64,000 nucleotides of DNA from JBDTDV01 sp039922875 (GTDB lineage: Bacteria > Actinomycetota > Actinomycetes > Actinomycetales > Microbacteriaceae). Location: assembly GCA_039922875.1 (NCBI GenBank), contig JBDTDV010000023.1, positions 40,318 through 104,317 of the forward strand, in the 5' to 3' direction. A program made the translations under genes and the position numbers. The notes below the pieces were generated by a model. The model did not search any database. It worked only from the letters and a program-made list of their open reading frames with translations, and was not told where the DNA came from. Shown piece after piece: positions 1 to 7,445 of the stretch. How positions within the stretch are numbered: the first letter of the stretch is position 1; each line of letters starts with the position of its first letter.

Positions 1-4
1 GCGC

Positions 5-3000
5 CTAAATCACGGCGGCGGACCAGTCGTCGGGGTTGCCGAACCGGTGGGCGGTGATGCTGATTGCCTGTTCCCGGAGGAAGGGCAGGAGTTCGATCCG
101 CCCGGCAGAGGTCACCGGGTCGCCATAGACGGCGATGTCCGGGGAACCGTCCAGGGCGCGCGACAGAGCCGCCGCGTCGCCTCCGATCAAGCGAATCCTC
201 GATGCCGTCGTCGACCGGGCGCGGGTGCACCAATCGGCATCCGACTCGACGACGACAGCCGTGGCAACCGAGTGCAGCGCGGCCAGCAACGGGGAAGGTG
301 GCTCGGTGGCGGTGCTGATCTGGATCGGGGCACCGGCACGGATGCCCGCGGCGACAATGCGGACCAGTTCCGCACGCGGAGCTCCCTCGGAAAGCCGGAT
401 CGTCACCTCGATCGGGCGGTAACGGAACAGATTCCGCTCCAGGCCGAGCGCCGAGACGTCGGTGGTCGCGCCGAACTCCCGCTGCCACTGGGACTCGTCG
501 TCCTCGGCGGCGGCGCGAACGCGCGCGGCTTCTTCTGCGCTGAGGTCGGCCGCGCCGAGCAGGTGTTCGATCTCGGCGGACAATCGGGTTGTGCCTGAAC
601 TGCCGGCCGGAACGCCGACTGCTGCGGCCTGTTCGGTACTGGCCTGTTCGGTGCTGGCCTGTTCGGTGCTGGCCTGTTCGGTGCTGGCCTGCTGGGTACT
701 GGCCCGTTCGGTGCTGGCCTGCTGAGTACTGGCCTGTTGAGTACTGGCCTGTTGAGTACTGGGCTGCCAGGACCCGAGGTGGATCAAGTAGTTTGGGCCG
801 CCGGCCTTCGTCCCCGCGCCGACCGATGAGCGCTTCCAGCCGCCAAACGGCTGCCGGCGTACGATGGCGCCGGTGGTCCCGCGGTTGACGTACAGGTTAC
901 CGGCCTGAACGCCGGCCAGCCAGGTGCGCAACTCGTCGGGATCCAGCGAGTGCAGCCCGGCGGTCAGCCCGTATGGACTCGCGTTCTGCAGCCGAATGGC
1001 ATCCTCGATGGTCGCGGCGTGCATCACGCCCAAGACGGGCCCGAAGAATTCGGTGAGGTGGAAGTAGCTGCCCTCCTGCACCCCCGTGCGAATACCGGGG
1101 CTCCACAGCCGGCCGGTGTCGTCCAGGGCGCGTGGTTGCAGTAACCACCGTTCGCCCGGGCCCAGGGTGGTCAGTGCATCCTTGAGCTTGCCATTGGCCG
1201 GCTCGATGATCGGCCCCATTTGGGTGCTCGGGTCGGTGGGGTAGCCGACCCGCAGCGAACGGACCGAATCAAGCAGTTGACGCTCGAACCGCTGCGAGCG
1301 GCCGACCGAACCGACCAGGATCACCAGGCTTGCCGCCGAGCACTTCTGGCCTGCGTGCCCGAACGCCGATTTCACCAGATCGGCGACGGCCAGGTCGATG
1401 TCGGCGCTCGGTGTGACAATCATGGCGTTCTTGCCACTGGTCTCGGCCAGCAGCGGCAGGTCCGGCCGCCAGGACCGGAACATCTGCGCGGTTTCATACC
1501 CTCCGGTCAGGATCACCCGTTCCACCCTGAGGTCCGAGATGAGTTTCTGACCCAAATCGCGCTGCTTCAGGTCCACGAGCTGCAGCACGTCGCGTGGCAC
1601 GCCGGCCCGCCACAACGCGGCGGCCATCACGGCGCCGGAGCGTTGGGCGAGTTTAGCCGGCTTGAGGATCACCGGGCTGCCGGCGGCCAAGGCGGCGAGG
1701 GTGGAGCCGGCGGGAATGGCGACCGGGAAGTTCCACGGCGGGGTGACCACCGTCAATCGCGACGGGGTGAACCGGGTGCCGGGAATGGCATCCAGCTCTG
1801 CCGCCCGGGATCCGTAGTAGCGCGCGAAGTCGACGGCCTCGGTGACCTCCGGATCGCCTTCGGCGATTGTCTTGCCGGTTTCGGCCGCCATCACGGTGAT
1901 GAGGTCGCCCCTGGCGGCCTCCAGCTCCTCGGCGGCGCGGGCCAGGATCGCTCCCCGCCCCGCCCCGCCGCGTGCCGCCCAACCGTCAGCGGATGCCGCG
2001 GCCCGCGCTATCGCGTCCTCCAGCGCGGCCGCATCCTCGATTGCCGCGTCGGCGATCAGCTCGCGACCGAGGGCGGTGGATGTCGCGGCCTCCAGTGCTG
2101 CGCGACCCCAGAGGCGGTTCTGCGACAACGCCGGGTCGGTGTCGCTGGCGTTGGCGAAGCCGCGCACAGGAGCCGGGTCACTCTGTGGGCTCCGGAGCCT
2201 GGACTGCTGGCGGTTTGACTCCGGTACGTCGTCGGTCATGGCGTTCGCGGCCGCGAGGAACCGATCTCGTTCGCGGGACATGAATGCGCTGTCGTGCGCG
2301 ATCTCGAAAACCGCCGACATGAAATTCTCCTGGCTGGCGTTCTCCTCCAGGCGGCGTACCAGGTAACTGATCGCGACATCGAATTCCTTGGGCTGGACAA
2401 CCGGCGTGTACAGCAGCAGGCCGCCGACGTCCTTGCGAACTTCTGCCGCCTGGCCCTCCGCCATCCCAAGCAGCATTTCGAACTCGACGTCGCGTTGCAC
2501 ACCCCGGCGGGTCGCCAGGAGGTGGGCGAAGGCGATGTCGAAGAGGTTGTGCCCGGCGACGCCCAGTCGTACGGCCGCGGTGTGCTCCTTGGTCATTGCC
2601 CAGTTCAGCAGCCGCTTGTAGTTCGTGTCGGTGTCCTGCTTGGCGGCATAGGTCGCCAGTGGCCAGCCGTGTACCGCCGCGTCGACGTGCTCCATGGCAA
2701 GATTCGCGCCCTTGACCACCCGCACCTTGATGGGAGCGCCCCCTGATGCCACCCGCGCGGTCGCCCACTCGGTCAGCCCCCGCAGCGCACGAAGAGCGTC
2801 GGGCAGATAGGCCTGCAGCACGATACCGGCCTCCAGCTCACGCAGCTGCGGTTGGTCCAGCAGCTTCTCGAACACCGCGATGGTCAGATCAAGGTCGCGG
2901 TACTCCTCCATGTCAAGATTGATAAACTTCCTCGGTCTTGAGGCTGCCACGGGCCCCGAACCCACCGCGGCTCCCGAACTGGCCGAAGCGCCACGAGGCG

Positions 3001-3688
3001 AAGTCCCGGAGGCCGCAGCCAACTCGTACAGCGGCGTCAACCGCTCTACGATCCGGTCCACCGTCTCGTCAAAGGCCCACATCGAGAGCTGGCTGACCAC
3101 CGACGACACCTTGATCGAGACGTAGTCCACATCGTCGCGGGCCAGCAGGGCCTTGGTTCCGGCGAGCCGGCGTTGTGCCTCGGCGTCGCCGAGCACCGCC
3201 TCGCCGAGCAGATTGAGATTGAGCCGAACGTCATGCCGCTTCAGCTTCGCGATGGCCTTGCCCAGTCGCGCCGGCCGGGCGTCGATCACGAGGTGCCCGA
3301 CCATTGACCGAAGTACCTTCCGAGCGATCGGCACGATCGGCCAGGGCAGAATCGGGGCCAGCGCGCCCCCGACCCGGATGGCCAATTTCATCGGTGCGGG
3401 CAGGAATGTCGGTGTCTGCCGTGCGAGTCCGGACAAGCTCCGCGCCGCCACGCGAAGGTCCTCCGGCCGTACCACCCGGTCGACGAAACCGACGGTGAAA
3501 GCCAGGCCGTTCTGGTCCTTGAGCAACCGGGCCAACAGCTCGGCGGAACGGGATTGCTTATCCAACGCACCGCGCTGTGCCCAGGCGGTAGCCTGCGCGA
3601 TCGCGTCCTGTTCCAGGTCGGTGGGGAGAACGGCAACGTCGCCGGAATCATTCTGCATAAGAAAACTGTACGACTTTTTTCCGGCCAA
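5..3688 (-). CDS. putA: Bifunctional proline dehydrogenase / L-glutamate-gamma-semialdehyde dehydrogenase
   Basis: PutA oxidises proline to glutamate in two steps: an FAD-dependent proline dehydrogenase makes pyrroline-5-carboxylate and an NAD-dependent aldehyde dehydrogenase finishes the conversion. The 1227-residue frame has the proline dehydrogenase barrel at about residues 60-490, the aldehyde dehydrogenase at about 540-970 (catalytic-cysteine motif GQKCSA near 780, ETSGKNAM near 750), and a C-terminal domain at about 1030-1227 of the kind seen in actinobacterial PutA. Between them is a run of nine pentapeptides of the AST(Q/E)Q type, residues 973-1020. The frame opens with TTG at 3688; an ATG at 3658 (residue 11) is also possible, and neither has a good ribosome site. 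A TetR gene lies 17 bp upstream on the same strand with a palindrome in the gap, so local regulation is likely. Confidence 0.95.
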   Translation of the reverse strand: MAGKKSYSFLMQNDSGDVAVLPTDLEQDAIAQATAWAQRGALDKQSRSAELLARLLKDQNGLAFTVGFVDRVVRPEDLRVAARSLSGLARQTPTFLPAPMKLAIRVGGALAPILPWPIVPIARKVLRSMVGHLVIDARPARLGKAIAKLKRHDVRLNLNLLGEAVLGDAEAQRRLAGTKALLARDDVDYVSIKVSSVVSQLSMWAFDETVDRIVERLTPLYELAAASGTSPRGASASSGAAVGSGPVAASRPRKFINLDMEEYRDLDLTIAVFEKLLDQPQLRELEAGIVLQAYLPDALRALRGLTEWATARVASGGAPIKVRVVKGANLAMEHVDAAVHGWPLATYAAKQDTDTNYKRLLNWAMTKEHTAAVRLGVAGHNLFDIAFAHLLATRRGVQRDVEFEMLLGMAEGQAAEVRKDVGGLLLYTPVVQPKEFDVAISYLVRRLEENASQENFMSAVFEIAHDSAFMSRERDRFLAAANAMTDDVPESNRQQSRLRSPQSDPAPVRGFANASDTDPALSQNRLWGRAALEAATSTALGRELIADAAIEDAAALEDAIARAAASADGWAARGGAGRGAILARAAEELEAARGDLITVMAAETGKTIAEGDPEVTEAVDFARYYGSRAAELDAIPGTRFTPSRLTVVTPPWNFPVAIPAGSTLAALAAGSPVILKPAKLAQRSGAVMAAALWRAGVPRDVLQLVDLKQRDLGQKLISDLRVERVILTGGYETAQMFRSWRPDLPLLAETSGKNAMIVTPSADIDLAVADLVKSAFGHAGQKCSAASLVILVGSVGRSQRFERQLLDSVRSLRVGYPTDPSTQMGPIIEPANGKLKDALTTLGPGERWLLQPRALDDTGRLWSPGIRTGVQEGSYFHLTEFFGPVLGVMHAATIEDAIRLQNASPYGLTAGLHSLDPDELRTWLAGVQAGNLYVNRGTTGAIVRRQPFGGWKRSSVGAGTKAGGPNYLIHLGSWQPSTQQASTQQASTQQASTERASTQQASTEQASTEQASTEQASTEQAAAVGVPAGSSGTTRLSAEIEHLLGAADLSAEEAARVRAAAEDDESQWQREFGATTDVSALGLERNLFRYRPIEVTIRLSEGAPRAELVRIVAAGIRAGAPIQISTATEPPSPLLAALHSVATAVVVESDADWCTRARSTTASRIRLIGGDAAALSRALDGSPDIAVYGDPVTSAGRIELLPFLREQAISITAHRFGNPDDWSAAVI
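627..764. repeat. 15-bp tandem repeat inside putA
   Basis: About nine copies of a 15-bp unit (plus-strand form near CCTGTTCGGTGCTGG) lie in frame in the putA linker and encode AST(Q/E)Q pentapeptides. The unit length is a multiple of three, so copy-number change would lengthen or shorten the linker without breaking the frame. Confidence 0.9.
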
Positions 3689-3710
3689 TACTTGCCAACT
3701 GGCAATTATT
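3687..3710. promoter_or_regulatory. 24-bp palindrome between tetR and putA, candidate TetR operator
   Basis: The sequence reads AATA-N-TTGCCA-AC-TGGCAA-N-TATT: two ten-base matching arms around a two-base centre, with one unpaired position in each arm. It begins at the tetR stop codon and runs up to the first possible putA start (3688). Size and symmetry fit a TetR-family operator, and binding here would block putA expression. That the neighbouring TetR protein binds it is inferred from position only. Confidence 0.6.
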
Positions 3711-4326
3711 CTCTACCGATGGCATCCAAATCGTCGATATCCACCGTGAGCAGGCCGTTCATGGCCTGCCGGATCACGGCGGGGACGTCCACGGCATCGC
3801 GATCGTAGAGCCATTGCAGCTGCAGGCCGTCGACCAGGGCGAGCAGGATTCGCGCCGCTACCTGTGGGGTGATCCCCGGGCGCAGCACCCCGCGTTCGTC
3901 CAGCACGGTCAGATAACGCGCGGTAGCGGCGACGATGTTTGCATAGAAGCCTGCGTAGTAATCATGCCCGGGGTGGTCGAGGGCGGTTGCCTCCGCGGCA
4001 GCGGTGCTGAATAGCTCGATGTGACCTGGCGCGCTTGCGTTGTACTCGGCCAGGGAGACCAGCTCCCGCACCGCCATTCCCGCCGGGTCATCGAAGTGTT
4101 TGGCCAGCCGTTGGTCCCGGCGATGCAGCACCTGCATGAGCAGTTCTTGCTTGGTCGGGAAGTAATGCATCAACGATTGGTGCGATACGCCGCACTTTCG
4201 CGCGATTTCGCGTAGCGACGCGCCCTGGAAGCCGACCTGGCTGAACAGGGCCAGGGCGGCATCCAGAATCGCTTCACGCTTGAGGACGCCCTTAGCGTAG
4301 CGGCCGCGGGTATCTGGTTGTCTCAC
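3706..4326 (-). CDS. TetR-family transcriptional regulator
   Basis: A DNA-binding repressor-type protein of about 206 residues. The N-terminus holds a typical TetR helix-turn-helix (about residues 14-60, including SLREIARKCGVSHQSLMHYF), followed by an all-helical ligand-binding region with no recognisable ligand signature. The GTG at 4326 is preferred because GGAGG sits five bases upstream; the frame could extend to a TTG at 4347, which has no such site. The gene lies directly upstream of putA on the same strand, with a 24-bp palindrome in the 17-bp gap, so it probably controls putA and itself, with proline or a related metabolite as a possible effector. The target is inferred, not shown. Confidence 0.85.
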   Translation of the reverse strand: MRQPDTRGRYAKGVLKREAILDAALALFSQVGFQGASLREIARKCGVSHQSLMHYFPTKQELLMQVLHRRDQRLAKHFDDPAGMAVRELVSLAEYNASAPGHIELFSTAAAEATALDHPGHDYYAGFYANIVAATARYLTVLDERGVLRPGITPQVAARILLALVDGLQLQWLYDRDAVDVPAVIRQAMNGLLTVDIDDLDAIGRE

Positions 4327-4346
4327 CTGGGCCTCCGGGCGTCGCA

Positions 4347-4388
4347 ATGGTGCCCCGTCTGCCCGGAAGGGGCTGGACGGGGCACCAT
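4347..4388 (-). terminator. Strong hairpin after trxA, probable transcription terminator
   Basis: A perfect 13-bp stem (ATGGTGCCCCGTC pairing with GACGGGGCACCAT) encloses a 16-base loop. It lies between the trxA stop and the start of tetR, both on the minus strand. There is no T-run, as is common for terminators in high-GC actinobacteria. Confidence 0.7.
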
Positions 4389-4425
4389 CGTCGACCGCAA
4401 CGGGACCTCTCGTTGAGAGGGTGGC

Positions 4426-4752
4426 CTAGGCCAGGTACGCGGCCAGGTCGGCCTCGAGGGCAGGCTTCGGCTTGGCGCCGATGACGGTCTTGACGACCTG
4501 TCCGCCCTGGTACACCTTCATCGCCGGGATCGAGGTGATCTGGTACTTGGCGGCGGTCTGCGGGTTCTCGTCCACGTTCAGCTTGACGATCTCGATCTTG
4601 TCGGAGTGCTCCTGGGCGATTTGATCCAGGATCGGCCCGACCGCGCGACACGGCCCGCACCATGCGGCCCAGAAGTCAACCAGGATCGTCTTCTCAGACT
4701 TGAGGACATCCGCCTCGAAGGTGGCGTCGGTTACGGCACGTGCAGCTGACAT
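4426..4752 (-). CDS. trxA: Thioredoxin
   Basis: A small cytoplasmic disulfide reductase of 108 residues that receives electrons from thioredoxin reductase. The active site WCGPC has its cysteines at residues 32 and 35, in the context VDFWAAWCGPC, and the fold-defining cis-proline region (TSIPAM) follows. The ATG at 4752 is chosen because AAGGAG lies seven bases upstream; the open frame runs further upstream but into the end of trxB. The gene starts 10 bp after the trxB stop, so the two form a trxB-trxA operon driven by the SigR-type promoter in front of trxB. Confidence 0.97.
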   Translation of the reverse strand: MSAARAVTDATFEADVLKSEKTILVDFWAAWCGPCRAVGPILDQIAQEHSDKIEIVKLNVDENPQTAAKYQITSIPAMKVYQGGQVVKTVIGAKPKPALEADLAAYLA

Positions 4753-4762
4753 TTGTTTCTCC

Positions 4763-5734
4763 TTAGGCAATTGTTGTGAGTTCGCGCTCGCTGGCATCGG
4801 CCAGCAGGCTCTTGGGGAGGTTCGCCAGGTAGTGCTCCGCGTCCAGCGCGGCCACGGTTCCGGATGCTGCAGCGGTGACCGCCTGGCGGTAGGTCGGGTC
4901 GATCACGTCACCGGCGGCGAAGACCCCGGGTACGGCGGTCTTCGAGGTACGGCCGGCCACCGCGATGGTGCCTTCGGGCGTGAGGTCGAGCTGTCCGTGC
5001 ACGAGATGGACCCTGGGGTCGTTCCCGATCGCGATGAACAGACCCTGTACCGGGAGGGCGCGTTCGGCCCCGGTAACGGTGTCGCGCAGTCGGACACCGG
5101 TCACGGCGTCCGCACCGTCGACGCCGATGACTTCACTGTTCCAGACGAATTCGATCTTCTCGTTGCTGAAGGCGCGTTCCTGCATGATCTTGGATGCGCG
5201 CAGGGTGTCCTTGCGATGGATGACATACACCTTGGTGGCGAAACGGGTCAGGAAGGTGGCCTCCTCCATGGCCGAGTCGCCGCCGCCGACGACCGCGATC
5301 GTCTTCTCCTTGAAGAAGAAGCCGTCACAGGTGGCGCACCAGGAGACGCCGTGGCCGGAGAGCCGTTCCTCGTCGGGCAGGCCGAGCTTGCGGTAGGCGG
5401 ACCCGGTCGCGAAGATCACCGACAGTGCTTTGTGCGTGGCGCCGGAACCCAGGGTGACCGTCTTCACGTCGCCGGTCAGCTCGACACTGGTGACGTCGTC
5501 GAGCACCAGCTCGGTACCGAACCGTTCGGCCTGGGTCTGGAGCTGCATCATCAACTCCGGGCCTTGGATGCCTTCGGGGAAGCCGGGGAAGTTCTCCACG
5601 TCGGTGGTGTTCATCAGCTCGCCGCCCGCCTCGACGGAACTGGCGATCAGCAGCGGCTTGAGGTTCGCCCGTGCCGCATAGATCGCCGCCGTATAGCCAG
5701 CCGGGCCTGACCCGATAATGATGATCTGCCGCAC
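4763..5734 (-). CDS. trxB: Thioredoxin-disulfide reductase
   Basis: An FAD enzyme that uses NADPH to reduce thioredoxin. The 323-residue product begins with the FAD-binding motif GSGPAG, has the redox pair CATC at about residues 133-136, an NADPH-binding GGGDSA motif just after it, and the C-terminal FAD motif ending in AAGDV. The GTG at 5734 is preferred: GGGAG lies eight bases upstream, whereas the more distal ATG at 5758 has no ribosome site. It is followed closely by trxA. Expression is probably induced by thiol oxidation (see the promoter at 5802-5827). Confidence 0.96.
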   Translation of the reverse strand: MRQIIIIGSGPAGYTAAIYAARANLKPLLIASSVEAGGELMNTTDVENFPGFPEGIQGPELMMQLQTQAERFGTELVLDDVTSVELTGDVKTVTLGSGATHKALSVIFATGSAYRKLGLPDEERLSGHGVSWCATCDGFFFKEKTIAVVGGGDSAMEEATFLTRFATKVYVIHRKDTLRASKIMQERAFSNEKIEFVWNSEVIGVDGADAVTGVRLRDTVTGAERALPVQGLFIAIGNDPRVHLVHGQLDLTPEGTIAVAGRTSKTAVPGVFAAGDVIDPTYRQAVTAAASGTVAALDAEHYLANLPKSLLADASERELTTIA

Positions 5735-5801
5735 GCGATACTCCCTACAAGCGTTCATTTATCAGTGTGTACCCGCCATCCCTGGCGCGCTGATTGGGTA
5801 C

Positions 5802-5827
5802 AACACATCCTAATTGGATGGTATTCC
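5802..5827 (-). promoter_or_regulatory. SigR/SigH-type promoter of trxB-trxA
   Basis: On the minus strand the sequence reads GGAAT (5827-5823), exactly 18 bases, then GTT (5804-5802). This matches the consensus GGAAT-N18-GTT known for the thiol-stress sigma factor SigR of Streptomyces and SigH of mycobacteria, whose classic target is trxBA. It lies right after the murJ stop codon, about 70 bp before the trxB start. The match is seen directly; use by a SigR homologue is inferred, since no sigma gene is in the window. Confidence 0.75.
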
Positions 5828-5834
5828 GCACCAT

Positions 5835-7445
5835 TCAGCGTTGGCGCAGCCGGCTCAGCAGCGGAGTAACGGCCTCGGCGAGTTCCGGGGAGCGCAGCAG
5901 GCGTAACAGTGCGAGGTAGAGGACCGCCATGACCAGACCGATGATCGCCATGCTCGCGGTGGCGCCGAGGAAGCCGCCGACGGCGAAGCCGCCCGGGTGC
6001 CCGCCGCCGAGCAGGAGGAGGAGCACGATCCCGGCGATCAGGGCCGGTATCCCCGCGGCGAGGTAGCGCAGCACGCTGATGCCGACCCGGCGCAGGTCGA
6101 GCTCCCCGATCTTTCGGCGCAGCAGCACGGTGGCCAGAACGAACTGCGCGGTCGTGGCGATCGTCATCGCCGCGGCGATGCCCAGCGCGATCAGCGGGCT
6201 GGGCAGCGCCAGGCAGGCCAGGGTCATCGCGCTGAAGAACACCGCCTGGAACAGCGTGAAATAGAACGGTGTCTTGGTATTGCCCAGCGCATAGAAGGCG
6301 CGTTGCACCAGAAAGAGCAGGCTGAACGGCAACAGCCCGATCAGATACGCGATGATCACGTTTCCCATCGACTGCACCTGGGTCCAGTCGCTGACAAAGA
6401 GCCGGGAGAACGGGTAGGCGACCACCAGCAGTACCGCGCCGGCGAGCACGATCAGCAGCGAGACGCTGCGCATCGCGGCGGAAAGGTCGTTTTTCAGTTC
6501 CTGGATGCGACCGGTGGAGCCGTACTCGCTCATCCGGGTGAAATAGACGGTCGCGATGGAGACCGTCACGATGGAGTGCGGCAGCATGAAGATCAGCCAG
6601 GCCTTGGCCAGCACCGCCACCGAGGCATCCAAACCGGTCGCCCGGGATGCCACGTTGGTATCGACCAGCCCGGCCAGTTGGGTCACGATCAGCATGCCGA
6701 AGGTCCAGCTGGCCATCCGGCCGGCATCGCGTAGGCCGACTCCACGCCAGTGGAAGTCGGGGCGGTAGTGCAGCCCGACGCGGCGCCAGAACAGGAACAG
6801 GATCAGCGCCTGCACCGCCACACCGGCGGTGGCGGTGCCGCCGAGCGTGCTGATCATCTGCTGGGTCCAGTCGCCGACCGCGCGATGACCGTCGTTGTCC
6901 GCGCCGAACAGGGCGATGAAAACGATGTATCCGGCTATCGCGACGATGTTGTTCACCACCGGGGCCCAGGTGAACGGACCGAACGACTTACGGGCATTCA
7001 AGATCTCGCCGAGCACGGTGTAGAGGCCGTAGAAGAAGATCTGCGGCAAGCACCAATACGCGAACGCCGTGGCCAGGGCCAGCTGGTCGCTGCTCCATTG
7101 CGAGGCGGAGATCCGCACCAGGACCGGGGCCAGGATCGTGGCCAACAGTGTGGTCGCGGCCAGGATCATGATCGCCAGCGTGAGCAGCTTGTTGATGTAA
7201 CCGCGCCCACCATCGGCGTGCACGCTGGCGCGGACGATCTGCGGCACCAGCACCGCGTTGAGCACACCGCCGGCGACGATCACGTAGATGTTGTTGGGCA
7301 GTTGGTTCGCCACGGCGAAGGTGTTCGCGCCGACACCGACCAGCCCGATCGCCTGAGCGAGCACGAAGAGGTTGACGAACCCCAACACCCGGGAGACCAG
7401 GGTGCCGGAGGCCAGCGCCATACTGGCCCTGCCGATGCTAGCCAC
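5835..7445 (-). CDS. murJ: Lipid II flippase MurJ (MviN family)
   Basis: An integral membrane protein of 536 residues of the MOP flippase superfamily that moves the peptidoglycan precursor lipid II across the membrane. Hydrophobic segments fill most of the length, consistent with about 14 helices, and the N-terminus (SIGRASMALASGTLVSRVLG) is typical of the family. The start GTG at 7445 overlaps the upstream gene by eight bases and has AGGA a few bases before it; the frame continues far upstream only as an overlap with that gene. The pairing of murJ with a large single-anchor exported protein is usual in actinobacteria and points to cell-wall assembly. Confidence 0.93.
   Translation of the reverse strand: MASIGRASMALASGTLVSRVLGFVNLFVLAQAIGLVGVGANTFAVANQLPNNIYVIVAGGVLNAVLVPQIVRASVHADGGRGYINKLLTLAIMILAATTLLATILAPVLVRISASQWSSDQLALATAFAYWCLPQIFFYGLYTVLGEILNARKSFGPFTWAPVVNNIVAIAGYIVFIALFGADNDGHRAVGDWTQQMISTLGGTATAGVAVQALILFLFWRRVGLHYRPDFHWRGVGLRDAGRMASWTFGMLIVTQLAGLVDTNVASRATGLDASVAVLAKAWLIFMLPHSIVTVSIATVYFTRMSEYGSTGRIQELKNDLSAAMRSVSLLIVLAGAVLLVVAYPFSRLFVSDWTQVQSMGNVIIAYLIGLLPFSLLFLVQRAFYALGNTKTPFYFTLFQAVFFSAMTLACLALPSPLIALGIAAAMTIATTAQFVLATVLLRRKIGELDLRRVGISVLRYLAAGIPALIAGIVLLLLLGGGHPGGFAVGGFLGATASMAIIGLVMAVLYLALLRLLRSPELAEAVTPLLSRLRQR

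Noticed and set aside
5761..5805. The inverted words GTACCC...GGGTAC upstream of trxB as a riboswitch or terminator
   Set aside because: The arms are short with a long spacer, and the GGAAT-N18-GTT promoter gives a better explanation of the region.
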